Source of the DNA: Formosa undariae
GTDB taxonomy: Bacteria > Bacteroidota > Bacteroidia > Flavobacteriales > Flavobacteriaceae
Assembly (NCBI RefSeq): GCF_042427615.1
Contig: NZ_JBHMEZ010000012.1
Location: 186,001-250,000 of the forward strand
Length of the DNA: 64,000 nucleotides
Direction: 5' to 3'
Shown: piece after piece, positions 44,277 to 52,519 of the stretch
Position numbering within the stretch: position 1 is the stretch's first letter
Layout: each line of letters starts with the position of its first letter
The notes under the pieces: model-generated
The model's input: the letters and a program-made list of their open reading frames with translations, nothing else
Told to the model about the DNA's origin: nothing
The model's database searches: none
Made by a program: the position numbers and the translations under genes

Positions 44277-44942
44277 TTAACGCATACTCCCAATGGCGGT
44301 TTCCATTTGTACTTGAGCCATATCCATTATGTGTTCATTATTTTTTGGATTCAATACAGATAATTCTGTACACCCTAGAACCACAGGATATTTGGCAGCA
44401 TATCGAGCGATAAGCTTATGGAATTTCTCGACCAGTGTAGCTGTTTCTGTTCCCTTATAAACCTCTTTTCTTACAGTATCTATAAAAGCCATATCGTCTT
44501 CTGATAGTGAAATAACTTCTATAGTATTGGCTTTGAAATAAGAGCTAATATAATCGGATCTCATAGAATACAGCGAACCAAACAATACGATTTTACCCCA
44601 ATTATTTTGTTTTAATTTAGAGACCGTTAAATGAAGTGGATGAAGGACTTCGGAATCATTATGCAATCGGTCTACCGTTTCATGAAGCGTAATATTAGGA
44701 ATAATTATAGCATTGGGTTTAAATGATTCCATGTCTCTTAAATATCCCTCTACTAGACGATCTAATGTCTCTGAAGTATTAGGTAGTAATGAATTTACAT
44801 CATTAAAATCTACATTAAATACGACTAACGGACAGGTACTATACTCACCATTTTCTTTATTATATAAATCATTTAATACACTTAGATAATATGTAGTCGT
44901 TCGGCTTCCGAGACCTAAAAGTACTAGATTATTGTTAATCAT
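44277..44942 (-). CDS. Asp/Glu racemase-fold protein in the egtBD operon, one catalytic Cys missing
   Basis: 221 residues of the Asp/Glu/hydantoin racemase fold. The second catalytic Cys is present in VVLGCTELSVL, but at the first position the usual PCNTAH-type motif reads PNITLHE, with Asn replacing Cys. E. coli YgeA shows that one-Cys members can still be enzymes. The gene starts 2 bp after egtD and is the third gene of a tight egtB-egtD run, so a role in that pathway is suggested by context only: for example amino-acid racemisation, or lyase-like chemistry on a thiol-histidine intermediate. Confidence 0.82.
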   Translation of the reverse strand: MINNNLVLLGLGSRTTTYYLSVLNDLYNKENGEYSTCPLVVFNVDFNDVNSLLPNTSETLDRLVEGYLRDMESFKPNAIIIPNITLHETVDRLHNDSEVLHPLHLTVSKLKQNNWGKIVLFGSLYSMRSDYISSYFKANTIEVISLSEDDMAFIDTVRKEVYKGTETATLVEKFHKLIARYAAKYPVVLGCTELSVLNPKNNEHIMDMAQVQMETAIGSMR

Positions 44943-44944
44943 AA

Positions 44945-45946
44945 TTAATATCTCGTTAGTATATAATCTGCGAAATATGCTTTATTATCCATGATTTTAG
45001 TATCTAACTTAAAATCGGTATTCAAGATAATTTTAGATATAAGTACATCATTATATTTCCTAGAAACTTCGGTTTGTATTTTTTCACCTTTTTCAAAATG
45101 AAACGATTTGCCAATGGCTTTAACCGCTACTGTTTGATCACTTTTACTTTCAATAAAACTAATGGCAATACCTTCTTTTTCATTATATTCTGGAGAATGT
45201 TTAAACTGACTTAAATCAAAATTAGCATCCAATTGCGTATTTATTCTTTCTAAGACATTAATATTAAATGCTGCCGTTACGCCTTTGCTATCGTCGTAAG
45301 CTGGCAATACAATATCTTTAGATTTTATTAAATCTACACCTAATAAAAGTTTATCTCCTGGCGCTAAATTTGCGCCTAATTTAGAAATAAATGCGGATGC
45401 CAAATCATCTGTCATATTACCAATATTAGACCCTAAAAACAATATGATTTTAGGTTTCTTACTCATTTTTAAAGCATCCAATACTTTGAAATAATCACCT
45501 TGTTTTGTTTTTACCGATACATTTGGCAAGACTTCATTAAGGTCTTTCTCGAGCAGATCTAAGGCATTAGAAGAAATATCTATTGGAAAATAATCAAATT
45601 TAAAATTATTTGTATCTAAAGACTTTAGTAATTCTTTTGTTTTTAAACCATCCCCTGCACCGAGTTCAATTAATTCAAAATAAGAATCTGCTTGCAAATC
45701 CATCGCTTTAATTAATTGGTCTGTTTTATTCTTAAAAATATCCAACTCACTACGCGTTAAATAATATTCTGGCAAATTCATGATTTCTTGAAACAGAGCA
45801 TCTCCCTTTTTATCATAAAAATACATCGAAGGTATTGTTTTGGGATTTTCTTGGAGTCCGTTTTCGATATCCGTCTTAAACTGTTCTAAATCATCACAGA
45901 TTACGTTCTCCTGTGCTACTTCCTTATTTTTAACTATTTCTATCAT
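44945..45946 (-). CDS. egtD: L-histidine N-alpha-methyltransferase (EgtD-like)
   Basis: 333 residues matching the SAM-dependent EgtD/YfhQ-like methyltransferase family: IPSMYFYDKKGDALFQEI near the start, FELIELGAGDGLKTKELL (SAM motif near residue 92), and ILFLGSNIGN. EgtD trimethylates histidine to hercynine in ergothioneine synthesis. It directly abuts egtB (no gap) and overlaps no other gene, consistent with one transcript. Confidence 0.9.
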   Translation of the reverse strand: MIEIVKNKEVAQENVICDDLEQFKTDIENGLQENPKTIPSMYFYDKKGDALFQEIMNLPEYYLTRSELDIFKNKTDQLIKAMDLQADSYFELIELGAGDGLKTKELLKSLDTNNFKFDYFPIDISSNALDLLEKDLNEVLPNVSVKTKQGDYFKVLDALKMSKKPKIILFLGSNIGNMTDDLASAFISKLGANLAPGDKLLLGVDLIKSKDIVLPAYDDSKGVTAAFNINVLERINTQLDANFDLSQFKHSPEYNEKEGIAISFIESKSDQTVAVKAIGKSFHFEKGEKIQTEVSRKYNDVLISKIILNTDFKLDTKIMDNKAYFADYILTRY

Positions 45947-47095
45947 CTATTTTGCTAATCTTATTCCCGTAAATTGCCATCTTTCGGTAGGGTTAAAAAA
46001 ATTACGATAAGTATCGCGGCTATGGTTTGGAGACGTGGCAACAGAAGCACCTCTAAGTACCATCTTATTACTCATAAATTTCCCGTTGTATTCACCAAGT
46101 GCACCATTCTCTTTTTGAAAATTAGGATATGGTAAATATGCACTATTAGTCCACTCCCATCGTGTTCCCCAGTTCAAGGCTTTAGACGCGACTTCCCATT
46201 CAAATTCTGTGGGTAAACGCATGCCTTTCCATTCGGCAAATGCCTGGGCTTCGTAATAATTAATATGACTTAAAATCGCATTCTTATCTACTTTTTGTAA
46301 ACCAGAAAGGGTGTAGTAATGCCATTCATCATCCATTTTATGCCAATACATAGGCGCGTTAATCTTATGGGTATTTACCCAAGTCCAACCTTCGTCTAAC
46401 CACAAATTAAAGTCGGAATATGCACCAGACGCTATAAATTCTATATACTCACCGTTGGTAACTAATTGGTTTTGAATCTCAAAATCGTTAATATAAACCT
46501 TGTGAACACCTAACTCATTATCGTAACAAAATTCGGTTCCTTGATAACCAACTTCATAAACACCAGCTTGTATTTTTACACTTTCGGTATTTAAATTGTG
46601 GTCTTTAACCAAATTGTATTCGGTATTAAAAACCGGGAAAATGGGATTATGACCAAACATATATTTGACATCAGTAACTAGTAATTCCTGATGCTGTTGT
46701 TCATGATTTAATCCAAGCATTACTAATTCTATCAGTTTTTTGTCTGATACATCTAATAGCAACTCATGCATTTTAGCATCTACATATGTTCTGTATTCTA
46801 AAATTTCATCGGTGCTAGGACGAGACATATTTCCTCTATTAGATTGCAAAACCCTATCGCCTGCATTGTTATAATAACTATTAAAAAGGAAGTTAAAATG
46901 GGAATTAAATTCGGTGTAATTGTGTACATAGGCTTTAAGAATAAATGTTTCAAAAAACCAAGTTGTATGGGCTAAATGCCATTTTGGAGGACTTGCGAAT
47001 TGCACGACCTGAATAGCATAATCTTCTATATGTAAATGATTGCAAAATTTGAGCGTTTGTTCTCTAACTAGTTTATAATTCATCAATACAGTCAT
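45947..47095 (-). CDS. egtB: Ergothioneine-type sulfoxide synthase (EgtB-like)
   Basis: 382 residues (or 378 from the ATG at 47083). The N-terminal DinB-like domain supplies the iron-binding histidines: His43 in WHLAHTTWFFE and His131/His135 in NHEQQHQELL. The C-terminal domain is an FGE-sulfatase fold (GVHKVYINDFEIQ; WKGMRLPTEFEWE; ending WQFTGIRLAK). It oxidatively couples a thiol to hercynine. No EgtC or EgtE is nearby, which suggests that it may use cysteine directly, as in some bacterial and fungal enzymes; a homologue acting on a related substrate is not excluded. Confidence 0.9.
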   Translation of the reverse strand: MTVLMNYKLVREQTLKFCNHLHIEDYAIQVVQFASPPKWHLAHTTWFFETFILKAYVHNYTEFNSHFNFLFNSYYNNAGDRVLQSNRGNMSRPSTDEILEYRTYVDAKMHELLLDVSDKKLIELVMLGLNHEQQHQELLVTDVKYMFGHNPIFPVFNTEYNLVKDHNLNTESVKIQAGVYEVGYQGTEFCYDNELGVHKVYINDFEIQNQLVTNGEYIEFIASGAYSDFNLWLDEGWTWVNTHKINAPMYWHKMDDEWHYYTLSGLQKVDKNAILSHINYYEAQAFAEWKGMRLPTEFEWEVASKALNWGTRWEWTNSAYLPYPNFQKENGALGEYNGKFMSNKMVLRGASVATSPNHSRDTYRNFFNPTERWQFTGIRLAK

Positions 47096-47610
47096 ATCTG
47101 CTAATACATTTTTATTTAATTAGTTAAAGATTCTAAAATCAAATGGGCTCATGCTAAATATACTTTCCTAAAGTTATAAAATTTTAACCTAAGCAAAATT
47201 AAAATATTATTAAGCGAGCATTAACGCAATCCATTCTTTTTCTAACCCTTCTGATTTTGTTCAACCTTTTCCATAGCTTTCTGTCTGACTGACCTTTTAC
47301 AAGATCAGTCATCTTGAACAGTTTTTTTATAAATTAAAAACCTGAAGAGTCTTTGCCATTTTGGTTTACTACCACATATTGGTCGCGCTATGACTTGAAT
47401 CCTTATTTAATTAATAAATAAAATATAAAATTATAGCCGTATGATTTGGGTATTGAATGCGTAACGGATAGCATCTAAAAAGTATTTAGAGGCTTCAAAT
47501 TACTAGTTAATTTCTTTAGGTATATTGGTTAGGACACGTCTAAATAGGATACAAAAAAAATCGAAACACAAGAACGTAACTCTTTTATTTTCAATAGATT
47601 TAACTCTCTA
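47096..47610. other. intergenic region between egtB and the helicase gene
   Basis: 515 bp of AT-rich DNA with no convincing ORF. It contains a plus-oriented hairpin with T-run (GACTGA/TCAGTC and outer CTGT/ACAG, 47281-47328) that ends no recognised gene. At 47380-47402 the minus strand resembles the 3' end of a tRNA (TTCAAGT followed by GCGCGACCA), but the T-arm does not pair. Confidence 0.5.
47281..47328 (+). terminator. orphan terminator-like hairpin
   Basis: Nested inverted repeats (CTGT..ACAG and GACTGA..TCAGTC) followed by seven T. There is no plus-strand gene directly before it in the window. Confidence 0.4.
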
Positions 47611-49707
47611 TTAGACTTCTAATTGATATTTGGATAATCTTAACTCGACCATAAAAGATCTTAATTTTTTGGACACTTCCTGAAGCTCATCTGTCATAGA
47701 AAACACTTTGGGATCTCCTACAATAATTAATTTATGTTTGGCTCGAGATAAAGCTACATTTAATAGACGTTCTCCCTGAATTCCTTTATAAAGTCGGCCA
47801 ATATTTTTTTCACTATTATCTACAATATCATAAATAATCATATCAAAACCCGAACCTTGAAAAGAATGGATGGTTCCTATTTTAACACGATCTAATTGCT
47901 CATCCGATAACAAATCAATCAATAGCCGTTTTATGTAAGTAACTTGACCATTATAAGGCGTAATGACGCCAACATTTATTATGCTGTTTCCACTAATAAT
48001 TTCCGTAACCAATTTGGCTATAAGTTGTCCTGTTTTGGCATTTACTCGCGATCTTCCTGCGGTAGATTTCACAACCGAACCTTGTCTAGGCGCTACAGGT
48101 ATAAAATAATATGGAGAACTGATTGTTTGATTAAGCAGTTTTAAATGTTCAAATTCTGGAGTATAATGAGTGGTTAGTTTTCCGTTATAAAAGCGATCAT
48201 TTATAAATTCACAAATCTCAGGATGCATCCGTCTTTGCTCGGTTAACATTACCTGTATATCCTCTTCATAGTTGTTTTCATCCTTAAAATAATCAAAAAC
48301 ATCCTTATTAAACCAATTATTAACAGCCTCTGTTTTCCCAATACTTATGGGGCCGAGTTGTTTAAAATCGCCTGCAACTACAAATTTATCTTTTGTAAAA
48401 CTTGCCATGCTTAACGTCTGTACTAATGGCATCATACCAACCTCATCGACAACAACAAGATCAAATTTTTCATTTTCGAAACTATCTCCGATAAAACATT
48501 GAGCGGCTGTTGTAAATACCAATTGAGATTCGCCAATCCGCTTTTGATTGCTCTGTTTAATCTCATTTTTTAAAAGCACTTGTCTATTTCTAAGCAGTGC
48601 TTTTTCTTCTAAGTCTTGGTTCTTTTGTGCTCTTAAAAGTTTAAGCACATTACCATATTCTTCACGAAGATTATCGACTAAATCTTTATCTGGATATAAC
48701 CGATTATCATTAACTATTTCGGGCAAAACAGGATATCCAAATCTTAATATTTTTTTATTATTGATTAAGGTTTTGGAAATACTATTATAGGTATCAAATT
48801 CTTTTATAATATCTTGACCAAGAATGTCTATAGACACATTAGATATACCAACGGCTAAAACACGAAGTCCTAAGCAACATGCTTTAGTAATTATTTTTGA
48901 TAAGGTGTAGGTTTTACCTGTACCTGGAGGTCCCCAAATAAAGGTTACGTTTTGAGAAAACACACGTTCTACAGCCTCTTTTTGAGATGTGTTTAAACCA
49001 GGATAATGACTATCTGTTTTGTGAATACTATGGCGCAGAAAATCTTTCCTATAAAATAGCTTATGTGTTAGACTTGTCTCGTCTGTATTCGCAATATTAA
49101 ACCGTCTTTTAATATCCTTTAAAAAATTTATAGGCTTTGGTTTAAATTGGAATTTTGAATTTAAGTGTTCCGCAGACAATTCATACGAGACTCTAAAAAT
49201 CATAGAAGAGTTCTTTCTGTAATACGCTAAAAAGACACCTTGGATATTATGAGACTGAGAAACATCTTTCCACCATAAATTTATAGGAACCCCTTCTTGA
49301 CTAGGAGTAGCCACACCATCGGGTAACGATATTTGGGCTTCGTATAAAAATCCGAAATTTGAATTTGATATGCTCTTATTAACTTTAGCAATAATCCATA
49401 ACTTTGCATGATCGTCTTCAATAGCGTATTCTTCATCGGTAAAGGCTTTTAAAACCTCTTGAGCATTATGGTTTACTAAACCAAACCACGACGGAAAATC
49501 TCTCAAGATTTTATCCCATTTTGGAAGAAATAAATACCGTCGTACACGATCAAAATAGACACTGTATTCTTCTAATGCGTTTTCAACAAGCTCTACTTCA
49601 AAATTATGCTTGTACAAAACATTTACAAGTTGCTTTTCATTATACGCATGTTGTTGATGATCTTTTTCATACCACTTCTTTACTATTTTCTCAAAAACTA
49701 CTTCCAT
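47611..49707 (-). CDS. UPF1/IGHMBP2-like superfamily 1 helicase
   Basis: 698 residues from the ATG at 49707 (an upstream TTG-type start would add 8 residues). Walker A is GPPGTGKTYTLSKI, motif II VVVDEVGMM, motif III AGDFKQLGP, and the C-terminal motifs GTIHSFQGSGFDMII and LLNVALSRAKHKLIIVGDP place it in the UPF1-like (SF1B) group, which unwinds DNA or RNA 5' to 3'. About 230 N-terminal residues precede the helicase core. No nuclease or methylase gene is beside it. A cellular role, including defence, cannot be assigned. Confidence 0.85.
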   Translation of the reverse strand: MEVVFEKIVKKWYEKDHQQHAYNEKQLVNVLYKHNFEVELVENALEEYSVYFDRVRRYLFLPKWDKILRDFPSWFGLVNHNAQEVLKAFTDEEYAIEDDHAKLWIIAKVNKSISNSNFGFLYEAQISLPDGVATPSQEGVPINLWWKDVSQSHNIQGVFLAYYRKNSSMIFRVSYELSAEHLNSKFQFKPKPINFLKDIKRRFNIANTDETSLTHKLFYRKDFLRHSIHKTDSHYPGLNTSQKEAVERVFSQNVTFIWGPPGTGKTYTLSKIITKACCLGLRVLAVGISNVSIDILGQDIIKEFDTYNSISKTLINNKKILRFGYPVLPEIVNDNRLYPDKDLVDNLREEYGNVLKLLRAQKNQDLEEKALLRNRQVLLKNEIKQSNQKRIGESQLVFTTAAQCFIGDSFENEKFDLVVVDEVGMMPLVQTLSMASFTKDKFVVAGDFKQLGPISIGKTEAVNNWFNKDVFDYFKDENNYEEDIQVMLTEQRRMHPEICEFINDRFYNGKLTTHYTPEFEHLKLLNQTISSPYYFIPVAPRQGSVVKSTAGRSRVNAKTGQLIAKLVTEIISGNSIINVGVITPYNGQVTYIKRLLIDLLSDEQLDRVKIGTIHSFQGSGFDMIIYDIVDNSEKNIGRLYKGIQGERLLNVALSRAKHKLIIVGDPKVFSMTDELQEVSKKLRSFMVELRLSKYQLEV

Positions 49708-49711
49708 TACA

Positions 49712-49857
49712 AATACGCCTTTACATCTCAACTATTCGGTTTAAAATCTAATCTTATTTTTACTTTTTAAGTCCTAAACTGAGAGCGTTTAAATATATAA
49801 AAAGCTAATAAAATAATGGTTTTATAACAGATAATAGTTATAACGTAAAGGCGTATT
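49712..49857. repeat. 13-bp inverted repeats flanking the helicase upstream region
   Basis: AATACGCCTTTAC (49712-49724) and GTAAAGGCGTATT (49845-49857) are exact reverse complements 120 bp apart. They may be regulatory sites of the helicase gene or the ends of a small nonautonomous element. No target-site duplication could be confirmed. Confidence 0.4.
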
Positions 49858-49896
49858 AATTTGAATGATTTTTTTTAACAGAACGTGAGCTCTTTT

Positions 49897-50931
49897 TTAA
49901 TAGTTAGCATATTTCCGCACTTTAAAAATTTCAGACTTTTTATTTGTCGTTTCTGGCGTAAAATCCCAAACCTCATCTCCGATATCTGTAACCTCAATAA
50001 AACGTCCTTCTACTCCAGAACAAATTAAGGTATTCCCAGACTCCAATCGTTGTGCTCCTGAAATATGATCGGAATAAAAGGTATTTGAATACGACCAAAC
50101 CACTTCATCCGTCAGTGTGATTTCTAAAACAGCAGATGTATTTGTATCTGCTTCATTATTAAAAACAAGGAGGTTTCCATTATCCAAAAAGGTCGCATCA
50201 TGTTGTCCTGATAAAGCACCAGAAGCCGTAATAGTTTGCGTAATGCTTTTACTGTCTTTATTAACAACATACAGTGTATTCTGACCTCTTGAACTTATAA
50301 GAATGTTCCCGTCTTTATAGTCAACCGAATTAAAATGTAAATAGTCTGCTTTGTTATTGTTTACGGGAAAAATATTTCCGTCATCCATTGCACTCCATTC
50401 CCAAAGAATAGCGTTATCAGTTTTATCAATTATAACCACAACTTCGTTCCAGTAATCAGACTCATTATATTCGCGAAGTTGCCAAGTTAGTGCAATGATA
50501 GTAGTATCATCTATTTGTTTAAAATCATGATGAAACGTTGCTTCGTCGCTAGCTTTTTCTATCGACCAAACCACTTGACTGTCGTCGTCTAATTCTTCTA
50601 TCCTGCCGGCAACTAAACCTCCTGTAGCAAATGAACCATTATTTACAAGTGGGGATTTCCCTAAACGTAATAAAGTCTTGTTTTCCGACAAATAACTACC
50701 TCCCGAAGCAGTGTAATCTGACGACCACGTTTTTACATCTACTCCCAAAGAATCGATAAGATGCGTTGTACTGTCTCCAATATAGGAATACAGCACATAA
50801 CCGTCCATTATACTCGATGATGATTCCGTATCAGTATCGGTTTCAGTAGGTCCTACCTCATCCGATTCGCAGGCGCTCACTGAAAACAGCAATACAAGTA
50901 ATAATGATATATTAAAGCAGTTGATTTTCAT
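49897..50931 (-). CDS. Arylsulfotransferase (ASST)-like beta-propeller lipoprotein
   Basis: 344 residues with a lipoprotein signal ending SVSAC and an acidic linker of Thr/Asp/Ser. The mature part has the repeated pattern of the ASST/PF14269 propeller with conserved histidines: FHHDFKQID, LHFNSVDY, GQHDATFLDNGNLLVFNN and a terminal SGAQRLESGNTLICSGVEG. True arylsulfotransferases use such histidines for a sulfohistidine intermediate; whether this relative is a sulfotransferase is unknown. It is the last gene of the LytS/LytTR-DUF1566 run. Confidence 0.78.
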   Translation of the reverse strand: MKINCFNISLLLVLLFSVSACESDEVGPTETDTDTESSSSIMDGYVLYSYIGDSTTHLIDSLGVDVKTWSSDYTASGGSYLSENKTLLRLGKSPLVNNGSFATGGLVAGRIEELDDDSQVVWSIEKASDEATFHHDFKQIDDTTIIALTWQLREYNESDYWNEVVVIIDKTDNAILWEWSAMDDGNIFPVNNNKADYLHFNSVDYKDGNILISSRGQNTLYVVNKDSKSITQTITASGALSGQHDATFLDNGNLLVFNNEADTNTSAVLEITLTDEVVWSYSNTFYSDHISGAQRLESGNTLICSGVEGRFIEVTDIGDEVWDFTPETTNKKSEIFKVRKYANY

Positions 50932-51022
50932 TGGTATCTTTTTTAAAATGTTTTAGTATTAAGTCCTGTTGATGTCAAATATATTCCTGAATCACACTCT
51001 AATGTACTCTGGAGCTGAATCT

Positions 51023-51042
51023 AGTTCAGTATAAACTGAACT
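51023..51042. promoter_or_regulatory. hairpin between the second DUF1566 gene and the ASST-like gene
   Basis: AGTTCAGT and ACTGAACT form an 8-bp perfect stem with a 4-nt loop (ATAA) in the 207-bp gap. It may be an RNA processing site, attenuator or operator; it lacks a terminal U-run on the minus strand. Confidence 0.4.
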
Positions 51043-51138
51043 TTGAAAATTTCATCTTCATTTTCCTTCTTCAGGTATTCATTTTTTCTTGATGAAAAAC
51101 GAATCAAAAAATCAATTGAATCTACAAGTAACATCTTA

Positions 51139-52377
51139 TTAATTAACGTCTCTCACACATCTTATAAAGTTATACACCTTACGAATATCGCCTTGCGGAC
51201 CAAATGTATCTGGAAAATCATCTGTACTACCCGCTTTAGGATCGTTACGCTGTGCTCCCGCTCCATGCACATCTAATAACTGACCATTCATTAGACCTTC
51301 GGCTTCCCCGAAACAAAAATACACCGCATCTGTATAAGGTGTTGGTCCATCCTGTAATGGTGAGCTAGACCAATAATAACCAAATTGTCCAGGATTACCA
51401 TTGTAATCTAAAATTGAAGTACACGTAAATAAAGGATCGATCGCAGGAGAATTTGTAGTTTGTGGCGATCGTGTGTAATCCACTATACTTTGTAGTTCTT
51501 TTGCATTTGGCATTCTCCAGTCGCTATGATCTCCAAGAGTTAATGATTCTGCATACTCTAAGGCATTTTCCCAGTCGTAGTTTTCACCATTATCTACTTG
51601 TTGCCACATTAATCCTGTAGCGTGGTCTGTAATTGTTCCGTCTCCATTATCGGTAAAATCGTTTTCACCATAAGCTGTGTTTCCTCTTACCATTCTAAAG
51701 TACATGGTGTTTGGAGCGCCGGTAGCTGGGCTGTATTTAGGATAGCCTTTCAAACGTCCGTCGACAAAGTTATACCCAAAAACGGCTTCATCTCCATTCA
51801 TTACGCGTCCAACATATTCTGTGATTGACCATGTTTGTCCGTCGATTTCTCGTTCTCCTATAGACTCATCACCAATAGGTTGGTCGAAATAATTTATATC
51901 GATAAACATATCTACAGCGTCATCCCCGAAACAACGCCCAGTAAAATTAGATAACGAATACAATTCTTTTATTGTAGGTATTCTCCAATCTGAATATTCT
52001 CCTAAATTGAACGTTTCAACTAATGCAACAGCATCGGCATACGACATTTTATCGCCCATATTTTGTTGCCACATTAATCCCGTAACATTATCGGTCACTG
52101 TTCCATCGCCGTTATCGGTATACGATGGCTCATTCCCCGTATACGTAGCATCTTGGCCATAAAAGGCATCGCCAGCACTAGGTGCAGATATTATGGCATC
52201 GTTATCATAAAAATCTAAGACACCTGTATCTACAATCTCGTAACTCAATCCTGTAAATTCGATATCTCCGCCATCTACTTCACCATCATCAGTGGTATCG
52301 ATAGTATCGTCTCCACAAGATATCATGGAAAAAATAGTAATTAGGCTTATTGTTGTTTTTAAATATTTGAAATTCAT
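51139..52377 (-). CDS. DUF1566 (Lcl) domain lipoprotein B
   Basis: 412 residues with a lipobox (FSMISCGDD) and two DUF1566 repeats, each starting DNGDGTxTDxxTGLMWQ and containing a DWRxPxxKELxSL/I block (about residues 82-165 and 240-330). The C-terminus has DVHGAGAQRNDPKAG and FGPQGDIRKVYNF. DUF1566 domains are frequent in extracellular proteins of unknown function. It is paralogous to the gene 142 bp upstream but lipid-anchored. A direct-repeat site stands about 65 bp before the start codon. Confidence 0.85.
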   Translation of the reverse strand: MNFKYLKTTISLITIFSMISCGDDTIDTTDDGEVDGGDIEFTGLSYEIVDTGVLDFYDNDAIISAPSAGDAFYGQDATYTGNEPSYTDNGDGTVTDNVTGLMWQQNMGDKMSYADAVALVETFNLGEYSDWRIPTIKELYSLSNFTGRCFGDDAVDMFIDINYFDQPIGDESIGEREIDGQTWSITEYVGRVMNGDEAVFGYNFVDGRLKGYPKYSPATGAPNTMYFRMVRGNTAYGENDFTDNGDGTITDHATGLMWQQVDNGENYDWENALEYAESLTLGDHSDWRMPNAKELQSIVDYTRSPQTTNSPAIDPLFTCTSILDYNGNPGQFGYYWSSSPLQDGPTPYTDAVYFCFGEAEGLMNGQLLDVHGAGAQRNDPKAGSTDDFPDTFGPQGDIRKVYNFIRCVRDVN

Positions 52378-52441
52378 TTTGTTTTGTATTATGTTATTGA
52401 TAATTCAAAGGTCAATAATAACTGTGTTTAATAAAAAAGCT

Positions 52442-52473
52442 ATCAATGGAATCGTGCATTTAATCAATGAAAA
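52442..52473. promoter_or_regulatory. LytTR-type direct-repeat site in front of DUF1566 gene B
   Basis: ATCAATGGAA (52442) and ATCAATGAAA (52463) are direct repeats with a 21-bp period. The same pattern occurs upstream of the other DUF1566 gene and of the kinase gene. Confidence 0.6.
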
Positions 52474-52519
52474 AAGCATCAGACTAACCCGCTTCATCTT
52501 AGATAAGCGTTAGCGACAT

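Noticed and set aside
47380..47402. Possible tRNA gene on the minus strand (TTCAAGT and GCGCGACCA at the 3' end).
   Set aside because: The T-arm flanks cannot pair and no acceptor, D-arm or anticodon arm was found upstream; treated as chance or a relic.
50972..51135. A fourth LytTR-type direct repeat before the ASST-like gene.
   Set aside because: Several ATCAA-like words occur, but none pair with a 21-bp spacing; the gene may depend on read-through from the DUF1566 gene.
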